A stretch of 64,000 bases of DNA from Mycobacterium rhizamassiliense (GTDB lineage: Bacteria > Actinomycetota > Actinomycetes > Mycobacteriales > Mycobacteriaceae), in assembly GCF_900157375.1 (NCBI RefSeq), contig NZ_LT721901.1:5165685-5229684 (forward strand). The letters run 5' to 3'. The notes beneath the pieces are model-generated. The model was not told where the DNA came from. It saw nothing but the letters and a program-made list of their open reading frames with translations, and searched no databases. Each line of letters opens with the position of its first letter. Positions within the stretch are counted from its first letter, which is position 1. The translations under genes were made by a program, and so were the position numbers. This document shows, piece by piece, positions 56,378 to 64,000 of the stretch.

Positions 56378-57490
56378 TCATGAGCGAAACGATCGACAAG
56401 CATCAATCACGCGGGCGACGCCTTCGTCGGACAGATGAGGACCGATGGGCAGGCTAAGGTGAGTCCGCGCAGCCTGCTCCGCGATCGGGAATGCTCCCGC
56501 GGTGAGTCCGAGCGGAGCAAAGGCGCCCGACAGGTGCGGCGGAATCGGGTAGTGCACCAGTGTTTGAATCCCCTTGGTAGCCAAATGATTCTGCAATTCG
56601 TCGCGCGATGCGTGGTCAACTACATATAGGTGCCAAACATGTTCGCGATCGGACGTGACACTGGGCAGGCGCAGTCCCGGGACAGCGGCGAGTTCTTCCG
56701 AGTAACGCTGTGCGATCGTTTGCCGGCGAGCATTCCACATGTCGAGATGCCCCAATTTGATGCGCAGTACCGCCGATTGAATCTCGTCCAGTCGCGAGTT
56801 CGCCCCGAGGAGATCATGTACGTATTTCTGACTGCTTCCATAGTTGCCGAGCGAACGAATGCGCGCGGCGAGGTCGGGGTCGTCGCTGGTCACAGCGCCC
56901 CCGTCGCCCAGCGCCCCAAGGTTTTTCCCGGGATAGAAACTCCACGCGACGGCGTCGCCATGTGCACCGAGGCGCCGCCCGTGGTAGCGCGCACCGTGCG
57001 CCTGCGCGGCGTCCTCCACCACCGCCAGCCCACGCTGTCTCGCCACCGCCAGAAGCTCTGCCATGTCCGCCGGCTGGCCGTAGAGGTGCACCGGTACGAC
57101 GGCACGCGTTTGCGGCGTGATTGCGTCCTCGACCCGGACGGGGTCTATGTTCCACTGACCCACGATCGGTTCCACGCCGACCGGACGAGCACCGGTGTGC
57201 GCTACCGCGATCCAGGTGGCGATGAACGTGTTGGTCGGGACGATGACCTCGTCACCGCTACCGATTCCAAGGGCGCGCAGTGCGAGCGTGATCGCGTCCA
57301 GGCCATTGGCCACTCCGACCGCATGCTTCGCGTCGACGAAGGCGGCAAAATCGCGCTCGAAGGCTTCCGTTTCTTCACCCCGCACATACCAGCCGCTGCG
57401 CATGACTCGCTCGACAGCTTCGAGAACCGGTCCTTCGAGCTCCTGCGTGGCGGCGCGAACGTCCAGAAAAGGGACGGAAGGATCGGTCAT
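56378..57490 (-). CDS. fdtB: PLP-dependent 3-amino sugar aminotransferase (DegT/FdtB/QdtB type)
   Basis: 370 residues from ATG 57490 (a TTG two codons upstream is also open). It starts PFLDV, has NGLDAITLALRALGIGSGDEV (PLP phosphate region), VEDAAQAHGA, and the PLP Lys in SFYPGKNLGALGDGGAV. These sequences fit the FdtB/QdtB branch, which aminates dTDP-3-keto-6-deoxyhexoses at C3, more than the C4-aminating branch. The two FdtA-type genes directly upstream support C3. The product would be dTDP-3-amino-3,6-dideoxyhexose. Confidence 0.88.
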   Translation of the reverse strand: MTDPSVPFLDVRAATQELEGPVLEAVERVMRSGWYVRGEETEAFERDFAAFVDAKHAVGVANGLDAITLALRALGIGSGDEVIVPTNTFIATWIAVAHTGARPVGVEPIVGQWNIDPVRVEDAITPQTRAVVPVHLYGQPADMAELLAVARQRGLAVVEDAAQAHGARYHGRRLGAHGDAVAWSFYPGKNLGALGDGGAVTSDDPDLAARIRSLGNYGSSQKYVHDLLGANSRLDEIQSAVLRIKLGHLDMWNARRQTIAQRYSEELAAVPGLRLPSVTSDREHVWHLYVVDHASRDELQNHLATKGIQTLVHYPIPPHLSGAFAPLGLTAGAFPIAEQAARTHLSLPIGPHLSDEGVARVIDACRSFRS

Positions 57491-57605
57491 TGTCAAATTC
57501 CAAGCTCGAAATCATTCATTCGCTGCGTATCCTTTGCCCACTTTTAGTATTTGAGAAGAATTCGTTTATTCGCATTGATTGTCAGCCGAACGATGGCCGG
57601 TCCCC

Positions 57606-58043
57606 TTAGACGGCGGCGCCTCCGCCAATAGGGCTGCGGCGGGTCACCGCCAGAAAATCCTGATGGTCGCGAATGTAGTCCGATTCGTCGTAGGGTAGTG
57701 ACGCGAAGACCAGGCACACGGCTCCCGTGCAGAAGCCTATGATCTCCCTCCAGATCAAACGTGGTAGATATAGGCCGTAGTAGGACCGGTCGAGTGAAAT
57801 AGCTCGTTGACTGTCACCATCATCGACCGTGATCGTGAAAGACCCCGAGACCGCCACAATCAACTGCTCCAGCTTCAGATGCGCATGCCCACCGCGCTCG
57901 GCCCCCCCGGGAACGTCGTAGAGGTAGTAGACCCTCTTGATGTCAAAGGGAACGTGCACTCCGCCGTATAGCGGCGACAGGTTCCCGGCGGAGCTCCCCA
58001 CCCTTCCGAGATTCACGATTTTACATTCATCAACGCTACTCAT
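57606..58043 (-). CDS. fdtA: FdtA/WxcM-type 3,4-ketoisomerase cupin, copy 2
   Basis: 145 residues. Cupin with the family stretch PFDIKRVYYLYDVPGGAERGGHAH and later LPRLIWREIIGF and DYIRDHQDF. The His-Ala-His pair that binds substrate in FdtA/QdtA is intact. The early Asp-x-Arg-Gly-x-Leu motif is replaced by SSAGNL, so the usual active-site Arg is missing. FdtA converts dTDP-4-keto-6-deoxyglucose to the 3-keto isomer. It overlaps the other copy by four bases (ATGA) and precedes fdtB. Confidence 0.85.
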   Translation of the reverse strand: MSSVDECKIVNLGRVGSSAGNLSPLYGGVHVPFDIKRVYYLYDVPGGAERGGHAHLKLEQLIVAVSGSFTITVDDGDSQRAISLDRSYYGLYLPRLIWREIIGFCTGAVCLVFASLPYDESDYIRDHQDFLAVTRRSPIGGGAAV

Positions 58044-58486
58044 ACCGCGCTCCGGAGACGTATGAAATCTGCATAGTCGCGGATATAATCATCACGCTCG
58101 AACGGATTAGAGGCGAGAACCAGAGCCACTGAATTGGTAGAAAAGTTGATCATCTCCCGCCATATAAAATTGGGAACCAGCAAAGCATGATAAGAGCGAT
58201 TCAACGTATAGTGGACATGATGCGAACCATCGTCCAGCATGACTTCGAAGCTGCCCGATAGGGCCAATATCAGCTCTTGACCCGTCCGGTAAGCGTGGCC
58301 CCCGCGCACCGAACCACCGGGAACATCATAGATCCAAAAGGCTCTGGCAATATCGAACGGAACATGCTTGCCCGATTCGATGAACGTCAAGTTTCCACGA
58401 GGGTCGTGAATCTTCGGCAGATCGATCAATCGGCAGTCGTTAATACTAATCACGGGCGTCCTGCTTGGTGCGGTCTCAGCCTGCAT
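58040..58486 (-). CDS. fdtA: FdtA/WxcM-type 3,4-ketoisomerase cupin, copy 1
   Basis: 148 residues. It keeps the early DPRGNL motif (the active-site Arg), PFDIARAFWIYDVPGG and RGGHAY, then LDDG, FIWREM and DYIRDYADF. The second His of the HAH pair is Tyr here. It therefore lacks a residue that the neighbour keeps, and the neighbour lacks the Arg kept here. The gene is translationally coupled to copy 2 by an ATGA overlap. Whether one, both or a mixed dimer is active cannot be told from sequence. Confidence 0.85.
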   Translation of the reverse strand: MQAETAPSRTPVISINDCRLIDLPKIHDPRGNLTFIESGKHVPFDIARAFWIYDVPGGSVRGGHAYRTGQELILALSGSFEVMLDDGSHHVHYTLNRSYHALLVPNFIWREMINFSTNSVALVLASNPFERDDYIRDYADFIRLRSAV

Positions 58487-58641
58487 GTCAACGGAGCGGA
58501 GGCGGATTGGGTCGTGCGATCCGGCGGGAGCGCTGATCTGAACTCCAGCCTGTCGCTAGTCCGCACGGCCGATTCATCGGCTGAGGCCATACGCTCCCCG
58601 ACCTCCTGCGAAACGACCACCAGTCCAACGGTATACGTGAG

Positions 58642-59349
58642 CTATTGTCGAGAAAAAATAAAGGCACGATCCCTGAAATTCGGTAGCATACCGGTCTTAC
58701 CGCATTCCTTTTTCGACACCAGCTTGAACCCGAGTTCAGCAACCTTTGACTCAAGGTCGGCGTCCGTGATGCCCCACTGCCAGATACCCGGGAAATCCCG
58801 CCATGGTCCGTCAAACTCCGGATGCTTCTGGTCGAGTTTTTCAAAAAGATTTTTGTATTCCTCAACACGACGACTATGGGGGACGTTGCGGAAGTATTCT
58901 TTTTCGCCCAAATCCAGCAGCCTGACAGTCTTGTCTGAACCTGTCCATTGCTGATTATATATCAACAAATGGCGAACATTCTTGGCGTACATCTTGAGGA
59001 TTGTGCCCCAATCGGGCCCCACTTGGTGCAGCAACACGTCGAACAAGAAGACGGCGTCAACTTCACCTACTTCATCGGCGATGGCTTGGCTGCCGAAGTT
59101 TCCATTGATCAGCCGAAGTTGCGGATGCGACTTTGCCCGGTCGACAACAGTCGGGGTCAGGTGGAGGTCGACGAGTGCCGCATTTTTCACACCGTGCTTG
59201 TCCAGCGCGTGAAATGTATACGCGCCTTCCACTCGCCAGACACCGCCTAGATCTGCGAACGACTCGATGCCGAGAGACGGGAACGCCTTGTCTATCATGC
59301 CGACTTTATCTTTGTTGATAATCTTCCGAGACAGAGACAGTTGAAACAC
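58642..59349 (-). CDS. SAM-dependent methyltransferase-like protein
   Basis: About 235 residues from GTG 59349 (TTG 59352 also possible); AAAGG lies seven bases before the GTG. SAM region ESFADLGGVWRVEGAYT with acid DLH, and VDAVFLFDVLLHQ. It keeps the Rossmann pattern but with GGVWRVEG in place of the usual GxGxG, so activity is less certain. It is the first gene of the minus-strand run and faces the GT-methyltransferase fusion. Base composition is more A+T-rich than the NRPS genes. Confidence 0.72.
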   Translation of the reverse strand: MFQLSLSRKIINKDKVGMIDKAFPSLGIESFADLGGVWRVEGAYTFHALDKHGVKNAALVDLHLTPTVVDRAKSHPQLRLINGNFGSQAIADEVGEVDAVFLFDVLLHQVGPDWGTILKMYAKNVRHLLIYNQQWTGSDKTVRLLDLGEKEYFRNVPHSRRVEEYKNLFEKLDQKHPEFDGPWRDFPGIWQWGITDADLESKVAELGFKLVSKKECGKTGMLPNFRDRAFIFSRQ

Positions 59350-59647
59350 CAAATCGCCTTTCAGAATCCCGTAATCGCCCGTTCCCGCTGTGCTGGGCTA
59401 ACGGCACTACCCAATTAACCGCATTGGACCGCCTTGCCCTCTCGGTACCCTACAGGTCGGGGGGTGCAACCCGTCGCGTTTGGCGTCTTCCGAGTGGGCT
59501 CATCCGCGCCGTCCGGCACCGCCGAGCTGCAACTGCCCTGCCGTCTACCCGCAGCACCGTTCAATGCCCAACCGAGAGTCGACGGAGCAGACATAATGAC
59601 CGCTGACGTCGTTGACGCGCACGACACCTGAAAGGCCACAGTCCGCG
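59350..59647. promoter_or_regulatory. Divergent intergenic region between sugar operons
   Basis: About 298 bases between the minus-strand sugar operon and the plus-strand glycosyltransferase. It should hold promoters for both. A TTG frame at 59612 would extend the glycosyltransferase by 12 codons but is rejected. Just before the ATG it carries CTGAAAGGCCACAGTCCGCG, matched closely upstream of the paralogue at 63198. Confidence 0.4.
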
Positions 59648-61873
59648 ATGATATTTGCTCTGGCGTGCTACGGAACGCGCGGCGACGTCGAGCCCTGCGC
59701 CGCCATCGGCCGCGAACTACAAAGGCGCGGACACCAACTGCGCATGGCCGTCCCACCGGAGCAGGTGGGCTTCGTCGAGTCCGCCGGGCTTCCCGCGGTC
59801 GCGTACGGCCCCGAAGTCGAGTCGTTCTGGAACGCGGATTTCCTGCGCGGATCCACCAAGACGGACTTCTTTCGCAACTTCTGGAGAGTGCGGGATCCGA
59901 TCAGAGTCGTTCGCCAAGCCGTGGAGCCCCTCATCCGGCACTGGGGTGAAATGAATACGACGCTGATATCGCTGGCGGACGGGTCCGACCTGCTGTTCAC
60001 CGGGCTGCTGTACCGGGACGCCGCTGCAAATGTCGCCGAGTATTACGACATTCCGTTAGCCACGCTGCATCACTTCCCGATACGGACGAGCGGCCCGCTC
60101 GTTCGGATCCCGCTGGAGCAGCTGGCTTGGCGTCTGATCAAGAGGGCCGAGGACGCTCAGCGCCGCGAACTGAAGCTACCGAAGGCAACCGTGCCCCCAC
60201 CCCGACGGATCGCGGAACGTGGATCGCTGGATATCCAGGGCTACGACGAGGTGTGTTTCCCCGAGTTGGCGGCTGAATGGACGAAAGAGAATGACCGAAG
60301 GCCCTTCGTCGGCACGCTGACGATGGAGTTGGCCACCGACGCCGACAACGATGTGACGTCGTGGATTGCCACGGGAACGCCGCCGGTTTGCTTCGGCTTT
60401 GGCAGCTTGCCGGTCGGATCGCCGGCCGACACCGTCGAAATGATCGGCGCAGCCTGCGCGCAGCTGGGCGAGCGGGCGTTGGTCTGCGCCGGCGGGACGG
60501 ATTTCAGCGACGTCCCGCGCTTCGAGCACGTCAAGGTGGTGGGCCCGGTGAATTATGCGGAAGTTTTTCCCGCCTGCCGCGCCGTCGTTCACCACGGGGG
60601 TGCCGGAACGACGGCCGCCAGCATGCGTGCTGGCGTCCCCACGCTGGTCCTCTGGGGTACAGAAGACCAGTCGATTTGGGGTGCCCAGGTCAAACGACTA
60701 CGGGTAGGTACCGTTCGGCGCTTTTCGGCGACCACCCGGGAATCACTGGTTGCAGACCTGCGTCAGATCCTCGAGCCGGGGTACCTGACACGAGCCCAGG
60801 AGCTCGCCGCCCGAATGACCAAACCCGCCGACAGCGTGACCCGGGCCGCGGATCTGCTGGAAGCATTAGCGCTTCGTCACGTTTTCGAGAAGGAGGACCA
60901 AGTGAGCGGCGTTGACAAGCCGTGCCGGCTGTGCGGATCCACTGGTCCGCACGACAAATTCGCTATCCGCGAGATGATGTTCGGCACGCGGGAGCCCTTT
61001 GCATACTTCGTCTGCGCCGCCTGCGAGACGTTGCAAATCGTCGACACGCTCGAGGGTGAGGAGCTCGCCCAGCACTACCCCCCGAATTACTACTCCTACA
61101 GCGCCTCTCCGAAGCTCATTCAGTGGCTCACCACCCAGCAGGACCGCTACGAAACCCACACCGGCGGCCGGGCCGTCGGCACCGTGCTGGCGGCACTGCC
61201 CACCGGCTTCGTCCGGGTAGTCATGACCGACATCATCAGATTGCTCCAGCAGCTGGGGGTTCGGCTGGACGCGCGGATCATCGACGTGGGCTGCGGTGGC
61301 GGAATGCTGCTCGACCGTTTGGCCACAATAGGATTCAGCAACCTGTCCGGTGCCGATCCCTTCATCGAGGCCGACGGCCACACCCCCCAAGGGGTGCCGC
61401 TGGCGAAGCGCTACCTCAGCGAAGTGCCCGGCGAGTTCGACCTCATCATGTTCAACCACTCGCTGGAGCACATGCCCGACCCGGTAGCCACGCTGCGGGC
61501 CGCCCGCGAAAAGCTGGCCCCCGGCGGCAAGTGCTTGGTCCGCCTGCCGACGAGTTCCTCAGAGGTGTGGAAACTCTACAAACAAGACTGGGTCCAAATC
61601 GATGCGCCTCGGCACATCGTCATCCCCTCGCGACAGGGAATGGCAATCGCCGCGGAGACCGTCGGTCTCCAAGTGGAAAAGACCCACGACGATTCGACGT
61701 TTTTTCAGTTTCTCGTCAGCGAGGCCTACCGACACGACATCGCGCTGAACGACCCGAAGATCGTTCGCTTCTTCGGCCCCCTGCGGATCCGGCGCTGGCG
61801 CAAGCGCACCGAACAGCTCAATCGGCAGGGCCTGGGCGACCAGACCGCGTTCGTGTTGGGGGTGGCGAAGTAG
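59648..61873 (+). CDS. Glycosyltransferase fused to SAM methyltransferase
   Basis: 741 residues. Residues 1-about 415 form a GtfA/GtfB-type family 1/28 glycosyltransferase: N terminus MIFALACYGTRGDVEPCAA and the nucleotide-sugar loop HHGGAGTTAASMRAGVPTLV (near 320). Residues 419-741 form a methyltransferase: zinc-type CRLCG...CAAC (about 427-460), SAM loop IDVGCGGGMLLDRL (near 545), and NHSLEHMPDP. An AGGAGG at 60891-60896 and an in-frame GTG at 60902 mark what looks like an old gene start inside the fusion. Start ATG 59648 is set by the paralogue at 63198. GtfB-like enzymes add the next sugar to the 6-deoxytalose-linked chain in MAC GPL; this copy may add and methylate one residue. It ends seven bases from the convergent FkbM gene. 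Confidence 0.87.
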   Translation: MIFALACYGTRGDVEPCAAIGRELQRRGHQLRMAVPPEQVGFVESAGLPAVAYGPEVESFWNADFLRGSTKTDFFRNFWRVRDPIRVVRQAVEPLIRHWGEMNTTLISLADGSDLLFTGLLYRDAAANVAEYYDIPLATLHHFPIRTSGPLVRIPLEQLAWRLIKRAEDAQRRELKLPKATVPPPRRIAERGSLDIQGYDEVCFPELAAEWTKENDRRPFVGTLTMELATDADNDVTSWIATGTPPVCFGFGSLPVGSPADTVEMIGAACAQLGERALVCAGGTDFSDVPRFEHVKVVGPVNYAEVFPACRAVVHHGGAGTTAASMRAGVPTLVLWGTEDQSIWGAQVKRLRVGTVRRFSATTRESLVADLRQILEPGYLTRAQELAARMTKPADSVTRAADLLEALALRHVFEKEDQVSGVDKPCRLCGSTGPHDKFAIREMMFGTREPFAYFVCAACETLQIVDTLEGEELAQHYPPNYYSYSASPKLIQWLTTQQDRYETHTGGRAVGTVLAALPTGFVRVVMTDIIRLLQQLGVRLDARIIDVGCGGGMLLDRLATIGFSNLSGADPFIEADGHTPQGVPLAKRYLSEVPGEFDLIMFNHSLEHMPDPVATLRAAREKLAPGGKCLVRLPTSSSEVWKLYKQDWVQIDAPRHIVIPSRQGMAIAAETVGLQVEKTHDDSTFFQFLVSEAYRHDIALNDPKIVRFFGPLRIRRWRKRTEQLNRQGLGDQTAFVLGVAK
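60891..60904 (+). promoter_or_regulatory. Internal Shine-Dalgarno and GTG within the fusion
   Basis: AGGAGG at 60891-60896 and GTG at 60902-60904, five bases apart and in frame with the fusion. The GTG would give a 323-residue methyltransferase that begins VSGVDKPCRLCG. The methyltransferase could thus be made alone as well as in the fusion. Confidence 0.6.
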
Positions 61874-61880
61874 GGGCGTT

Positions 61881-62774
61881 TCAGCCGATCGGCCGCGGCA
61901 CGAAGAAGTAGTTGTACCGGTAGTCGAGGTGCTTCTCGTAGGGGATCAGCCCCGAGTCCTCGAGCGCGTTTCGGTTGATCATCGGGGATCCCGAAGCGTA
62001 GACGAACGCGTCATACCCGTAGGCGAGGATGTCCTCGACCGTTCCCTCCGGATCGGGATTGGAGTCATAGCATCCGAAGATTTCGACCATCAGCACGGGA
62101 CGGTCGCGGCGCAGGAGTTGGTCGGCCCCGGCGATGACCGTGCGCTCGAGCCCCTCGACGTCGATCTTCAGCAGGCCTACCGGGCCGGGCAGCTCGGCCG
62201 CGAGCGCGTCGAGCGTGGTGCAGGGCACCGTGATCCGCTCCCGGATCGGGGCGTGGTGGGTGTCCTTCAACGAGCTGAAGCCGCTGTCTCTGGCCACGAA
62301 GAAGTCGACGTCGCCAGCGCTGTCACCGGCCGCGATGCGCAGGGTGCGAATGCGATCTTGCAGGCCGTTGGCTTCCACGTTGGCAACCAGCCGGGAAAAC
62401 GTCTCCGGCGCCGGCTCCAAGGCCACTACCTGCGCCACCCGGGACCAGGCCAGGCTGTGCAGGCCGACGTTGGCACCGACGTCGACGACGCAACGACCTG
62501 GGTAAAGCGCACCGCACAGCGCCGACGCGATGTCGATCTCGGAGTCCTCGAAACCACCGGTCACCCGCGCGACGCGCGCGATCATCGAACCGGGCTCGAG
62601 CGTCACCTGAAAACCGCGCCAATGCCAGGGCGTCAGGCCGCCGGGAAGGAAGCGACGGAGGCTACGGGAAACATTTCGCGGCACGGTCATCCAGCGCCGG
62701 ATGCCGTCAGCCAGGCGCTGCGGCGGGGCCGGATTGACGGCCGGAATGACTTCTTCGTGATCGAGGAGCGACAT
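61881..62774 (-). CDS. FkbM-family methyltransferase
   Basis: 297 residues. SAM loop VVDVGANVGLHSLAWS, VVALEPAPETF, KIDVEGLE (the FkbM signature DVEG), and LMVEIFG. FkbM-like enzymes O-methylate sugars and polyketides; several in MAC GPL loci methylate rhamnose or fucose hydroxyls. The N-terminal 60 residues are basic and may be disordered. It converges on the fusion gene with seven bases between stops. Confidence 0.88.
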   Translation of the reverse strand: MSLLDHEEVIPAVNPAPPQRLADGIRRWMTVPRNVSRSLRRFLPGGLTPWHWRGFQVTLEPGSMIARVARVTGGFEDSEIDIASALCGALYPGRCVVDVGANVGLHSLAWSRVAQVVALEPAPETFSRLVANVEANGLQDRIRTLRIAAGDSAGDVDFFVARDSGFSSLKDTHHAPIRERITVPCTTLDALAAELPGPVGLLKIDVEGLERTVIAGADQLLRRDRPVLMVEIFGCYDSNPDPEGTVEDILAYGYDAFVYASGSPMINRNALEDSGLIPYEKHLDYRYNYFFVPRPIG

Positions 62775-63197
62775 CGGAGCAGCCCCTAAATGACTCGTGG
62801 CGCGACGCCGCGACCTGCAGATATATCGCCAACGCAGCGAAGTTCACGTATTGGCATCGCCAACGACCCCCTATCCGACTCGGGCGGCACTCGCGCAATC
62901 GTGACCCTACGTAGGCTGCGCCGCCCTTAGATTGCGCCGACAGTACCAGCACAACCTTCGTATGAGCGTAGCCCCGCGCGACGTCCTTTGGGGCAATTAA
63001 CGACGGTCAAGTTTGCGCTGAGCGACGCGTCATAGCGCGCCCACAGCAAACATGAGTTGGCGTCGCGCCAGCTCGGACCGTCGACCGACGGTCCGGTGAA
63101 ATCGCGCCGAACCCCGGGTCCGCGACCGAAGAACCGGCGATAATGGCCACTGGTGCCGCCCACTGCGCACACAATCGGCGAAAGGCTACGGTCCGCG
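62775..63197. promoter_or_regulatory. Divergent region upstream of the second GtfB-like gene
   Basis: 423 bases with no convincing gene. It would hold promoters for the FkbM gene (minus) and the glycosyltransferase (plus). A perfect inverted repeat, CGGACCGTCG-AC-CGACGGTCCG, lies at 63074-63095, about 100 bases before the glycosyltransferase. The last 20 bases, including GAAAGGCTACGGTCCGCG, mirror the leader of the other glycosyltransferase. Confidence 0.45.
63074..63095. promoter_or_regulatory. Perfect 10-bp inverted repeat
   Basis: The two arms of ten bases are perfectly complementary with a two-base AC spacer. Such a short spacer is more typical of a dimeric repressor operator than of an RNA terminator. 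Confidence 0.5.
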
Positions 63198-64000
63198 ATG
63201 AAATTTGCCCTGGCGTGCTACGGAACGCGTGGCGATATCGAGCCGTCCGCCGCTGTCGGCCGTGAGCTGCAGAGCCGTGGGCACGATGTCCGCATGGCCG
63301 TCCCGCCGGAGCTGGTGGAATTCGTCGAGTCGGTGGGGTTGTCGGCGGTCCCCTACGGGCCGGAGTTCAAGGACTACCTGGACGAGGAATTCGTTCGCGA
63401 GCTCTGGGGGAGGTTCCTCCGCACCTTCTGGACGATCCGGGGTCCAATCGAGCTGCTGCGCGAGGCTTGGGCGCCCGTCACCCGGTACTGGGAGCAGATG
63501 AGCGCGACGCTGAAGTCGCTGGCCGACGGGACCGACCTGCTCTTCACCGGCCAGATTTTTCAGGAGCCCGCCTCGAATGTCGCTCAGTATTACGACATTC
63601 CGCTGGCGACACTGCATTACTTCCCGATCCGGGCCAATGGCCAACTCGTCAAAATGGTGCCGAATCCGTTGGTGCGCTCCTCGATGACGGTGGCCGAGTG
63701 GGTGTTCTGGCGCATGACGACCAAGGCCGAAGAAGAGCAGCGCCGCGAGCTGGGCCTGCCGAAGGCGAAACATCCCGCGCCGCACCGGATTGTCGAACGC
63801 CGATCACTCGAAATCCAAGCGTACGAAGGGTTTTGCTTCCCCGGCCTGGAAGCCGAGTGGGCGAAGTACGACGGGCAGCGGCCTTTCATCGGCACCCTGA
63901 CGTTGGAACTGCAGACGGACACCGATGACGAGGTCGCCTCGTGGATCGCCGCGGGCAAGCCGCCGATCTGCTTCGCCTACGGCAGCATCGCCGTCGAATC
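63198..64000 (+). CDS. GtfA/GtfB-type glycosyltransferase, 5' part
   Basis: The gene runs off the window; about 267 residues are visible. The N terminus MKFALACYGTRGDIEPSAAVGREL is characteristic of mycobacterial GPL glycosyltransferases, and the visible sequence is closely similar to the glycosyltransferase half of the fusion at 59648, including PLATLHYFPIR and PFIGTLTLEL. The C-terminal nucleotide-sugar loop is outside. Likely role: transfer of a deoxyhexose in GPL assembly; donor unknown. ATG is preceded by GAAAGG at a distance matching the paralogue. Confidence 0.92.
   Translation, partial: MKFALACYGTRGDIEPSAAVGRELQSRGHDVRMAVPPELVEFVESVGLSAVPYGPEFKDYLDEEFVRELWGRFLRTFWTIRGPIELLREAWAPVTRYWEQMSATLKSLADGTDLLFTGQIFQEPASNVAQYYDIPLATLHYFPIRANGQLVKMVPNPLVRSSMTVAEWVFWRMTTKAEEEQRRELGLPKAKHPAPHRIVERRSLEIQAYEGFCFPGLEAEWAKYDGQRPFIGTLTLELQTDTDDEVASWIAAGKPPICFAYGSIAVE

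Noticed and set aside
59612..59647. TTG start 12 codons upstream for the fusion glycosyltransferase
   Set aside because: The paralogue at 63198 starts at the matching ATG and both have GAAAGG in the leader at the same distance.
61123..61911. Plus-strand open frame overlapping the methyltransferase half of the fusion
   Set aside because: Arg/Pro-rich shadow; the SAM-binding motifs are in the other frame.
1..64000. tRNA, rRNA or CRISPR arrays
   Set aside because: None seen by eye; the only repeats are the NRPS domains, paralogous genes and short palindromes.

Overview
The window looks like a glycopeptidolipid (GPL) biosynthesis locus from a slowly growing, high-GC mycobacterium, most likely a Mycobacterium avium complex (M. 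intracellulare-like) strain. The evidence is the mbtH-mps1-mps2 set with the GPL domain order and a terminal reductase, the mmpS4-mmpL4a-mmpL4b set, a drrABC exporter, paired GtfA/B-type glycosyltransferases, and a variable sugar island between drrC and those glycosyltransferases. That is where MAC serovar-specific genes sit. Species is inferred from gene content; no rRNA or housekeeping gene is present.

Layout. 1-4394 (+): the 3' two thirds of a Mas/Pks5-type reducing polyketide synthase, converging on 4525-33593 (-). That minus-strand block reads, in transcription order, mbtH, mps1 (C-A-T-E-C-A-T-E-C), mps2 (A-T-E-C-A-T-TR), a second mbtH, and a second mps1-like NRPS (C-A-T-E-C-A-T-E-C). 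33594-34463 is a divergent regulatory region. 34464-43410 (+): mmpS4, mmpL4a, mmpL4b, drrA, drrB, drrC. 43444-47133 (+): a small ORF, two tandem GT2 glycosyltransferases, a gene-poor gap and a sulfotransferase-like protein. 47207-59349 (-): fourteen closely packed genes for an N-acylated 3-amino-3,6-dideoxyhexose (two FdtA-type isomerases, FdtB aminotransferase, GNAT acyltransferase, methyltransferases) and for its acyl group (acyl-ACP ligase, two ACPs, FkbH, KAS III, MaoC-ketoreductase fusion, SDR, MBL-fold hydrolase). 59648-64000: a glycosyltransferase fused to a methyltransferase (+), an FkbM methyltransferase (-) and the start of a second glycosyltransferase (+).

How it fits together. Mps1 and Mps2 should build the acyl-D-X-D-alloThr-D-Ala-L-alaninol core of GPL. 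MmpS/MmpL and DrrABC export lipid. The GT2, GtfB-like and methyltransferase genes decorate the oligosaccharide. The minus-strand island appears to make the terminal acylamido sugar.

Most unusual points. (1) A second mbtH plus mps1-like NRPS ends in a condensation domain with no adenylation partner next to it and has a first-module pocket unlike Mps1's, so it may be an alternative initiating subunit for Mps2. (2) A compact discrete-enzyme acyl pathway is coupled to amino-sugar synthesis. (3) Two tandem FdtA copies have each lost a different expected active-site residue. (4) A glycosyltransferase is fused in frame to a methyltransferase that still has its own ribosome binding site and GTG start.
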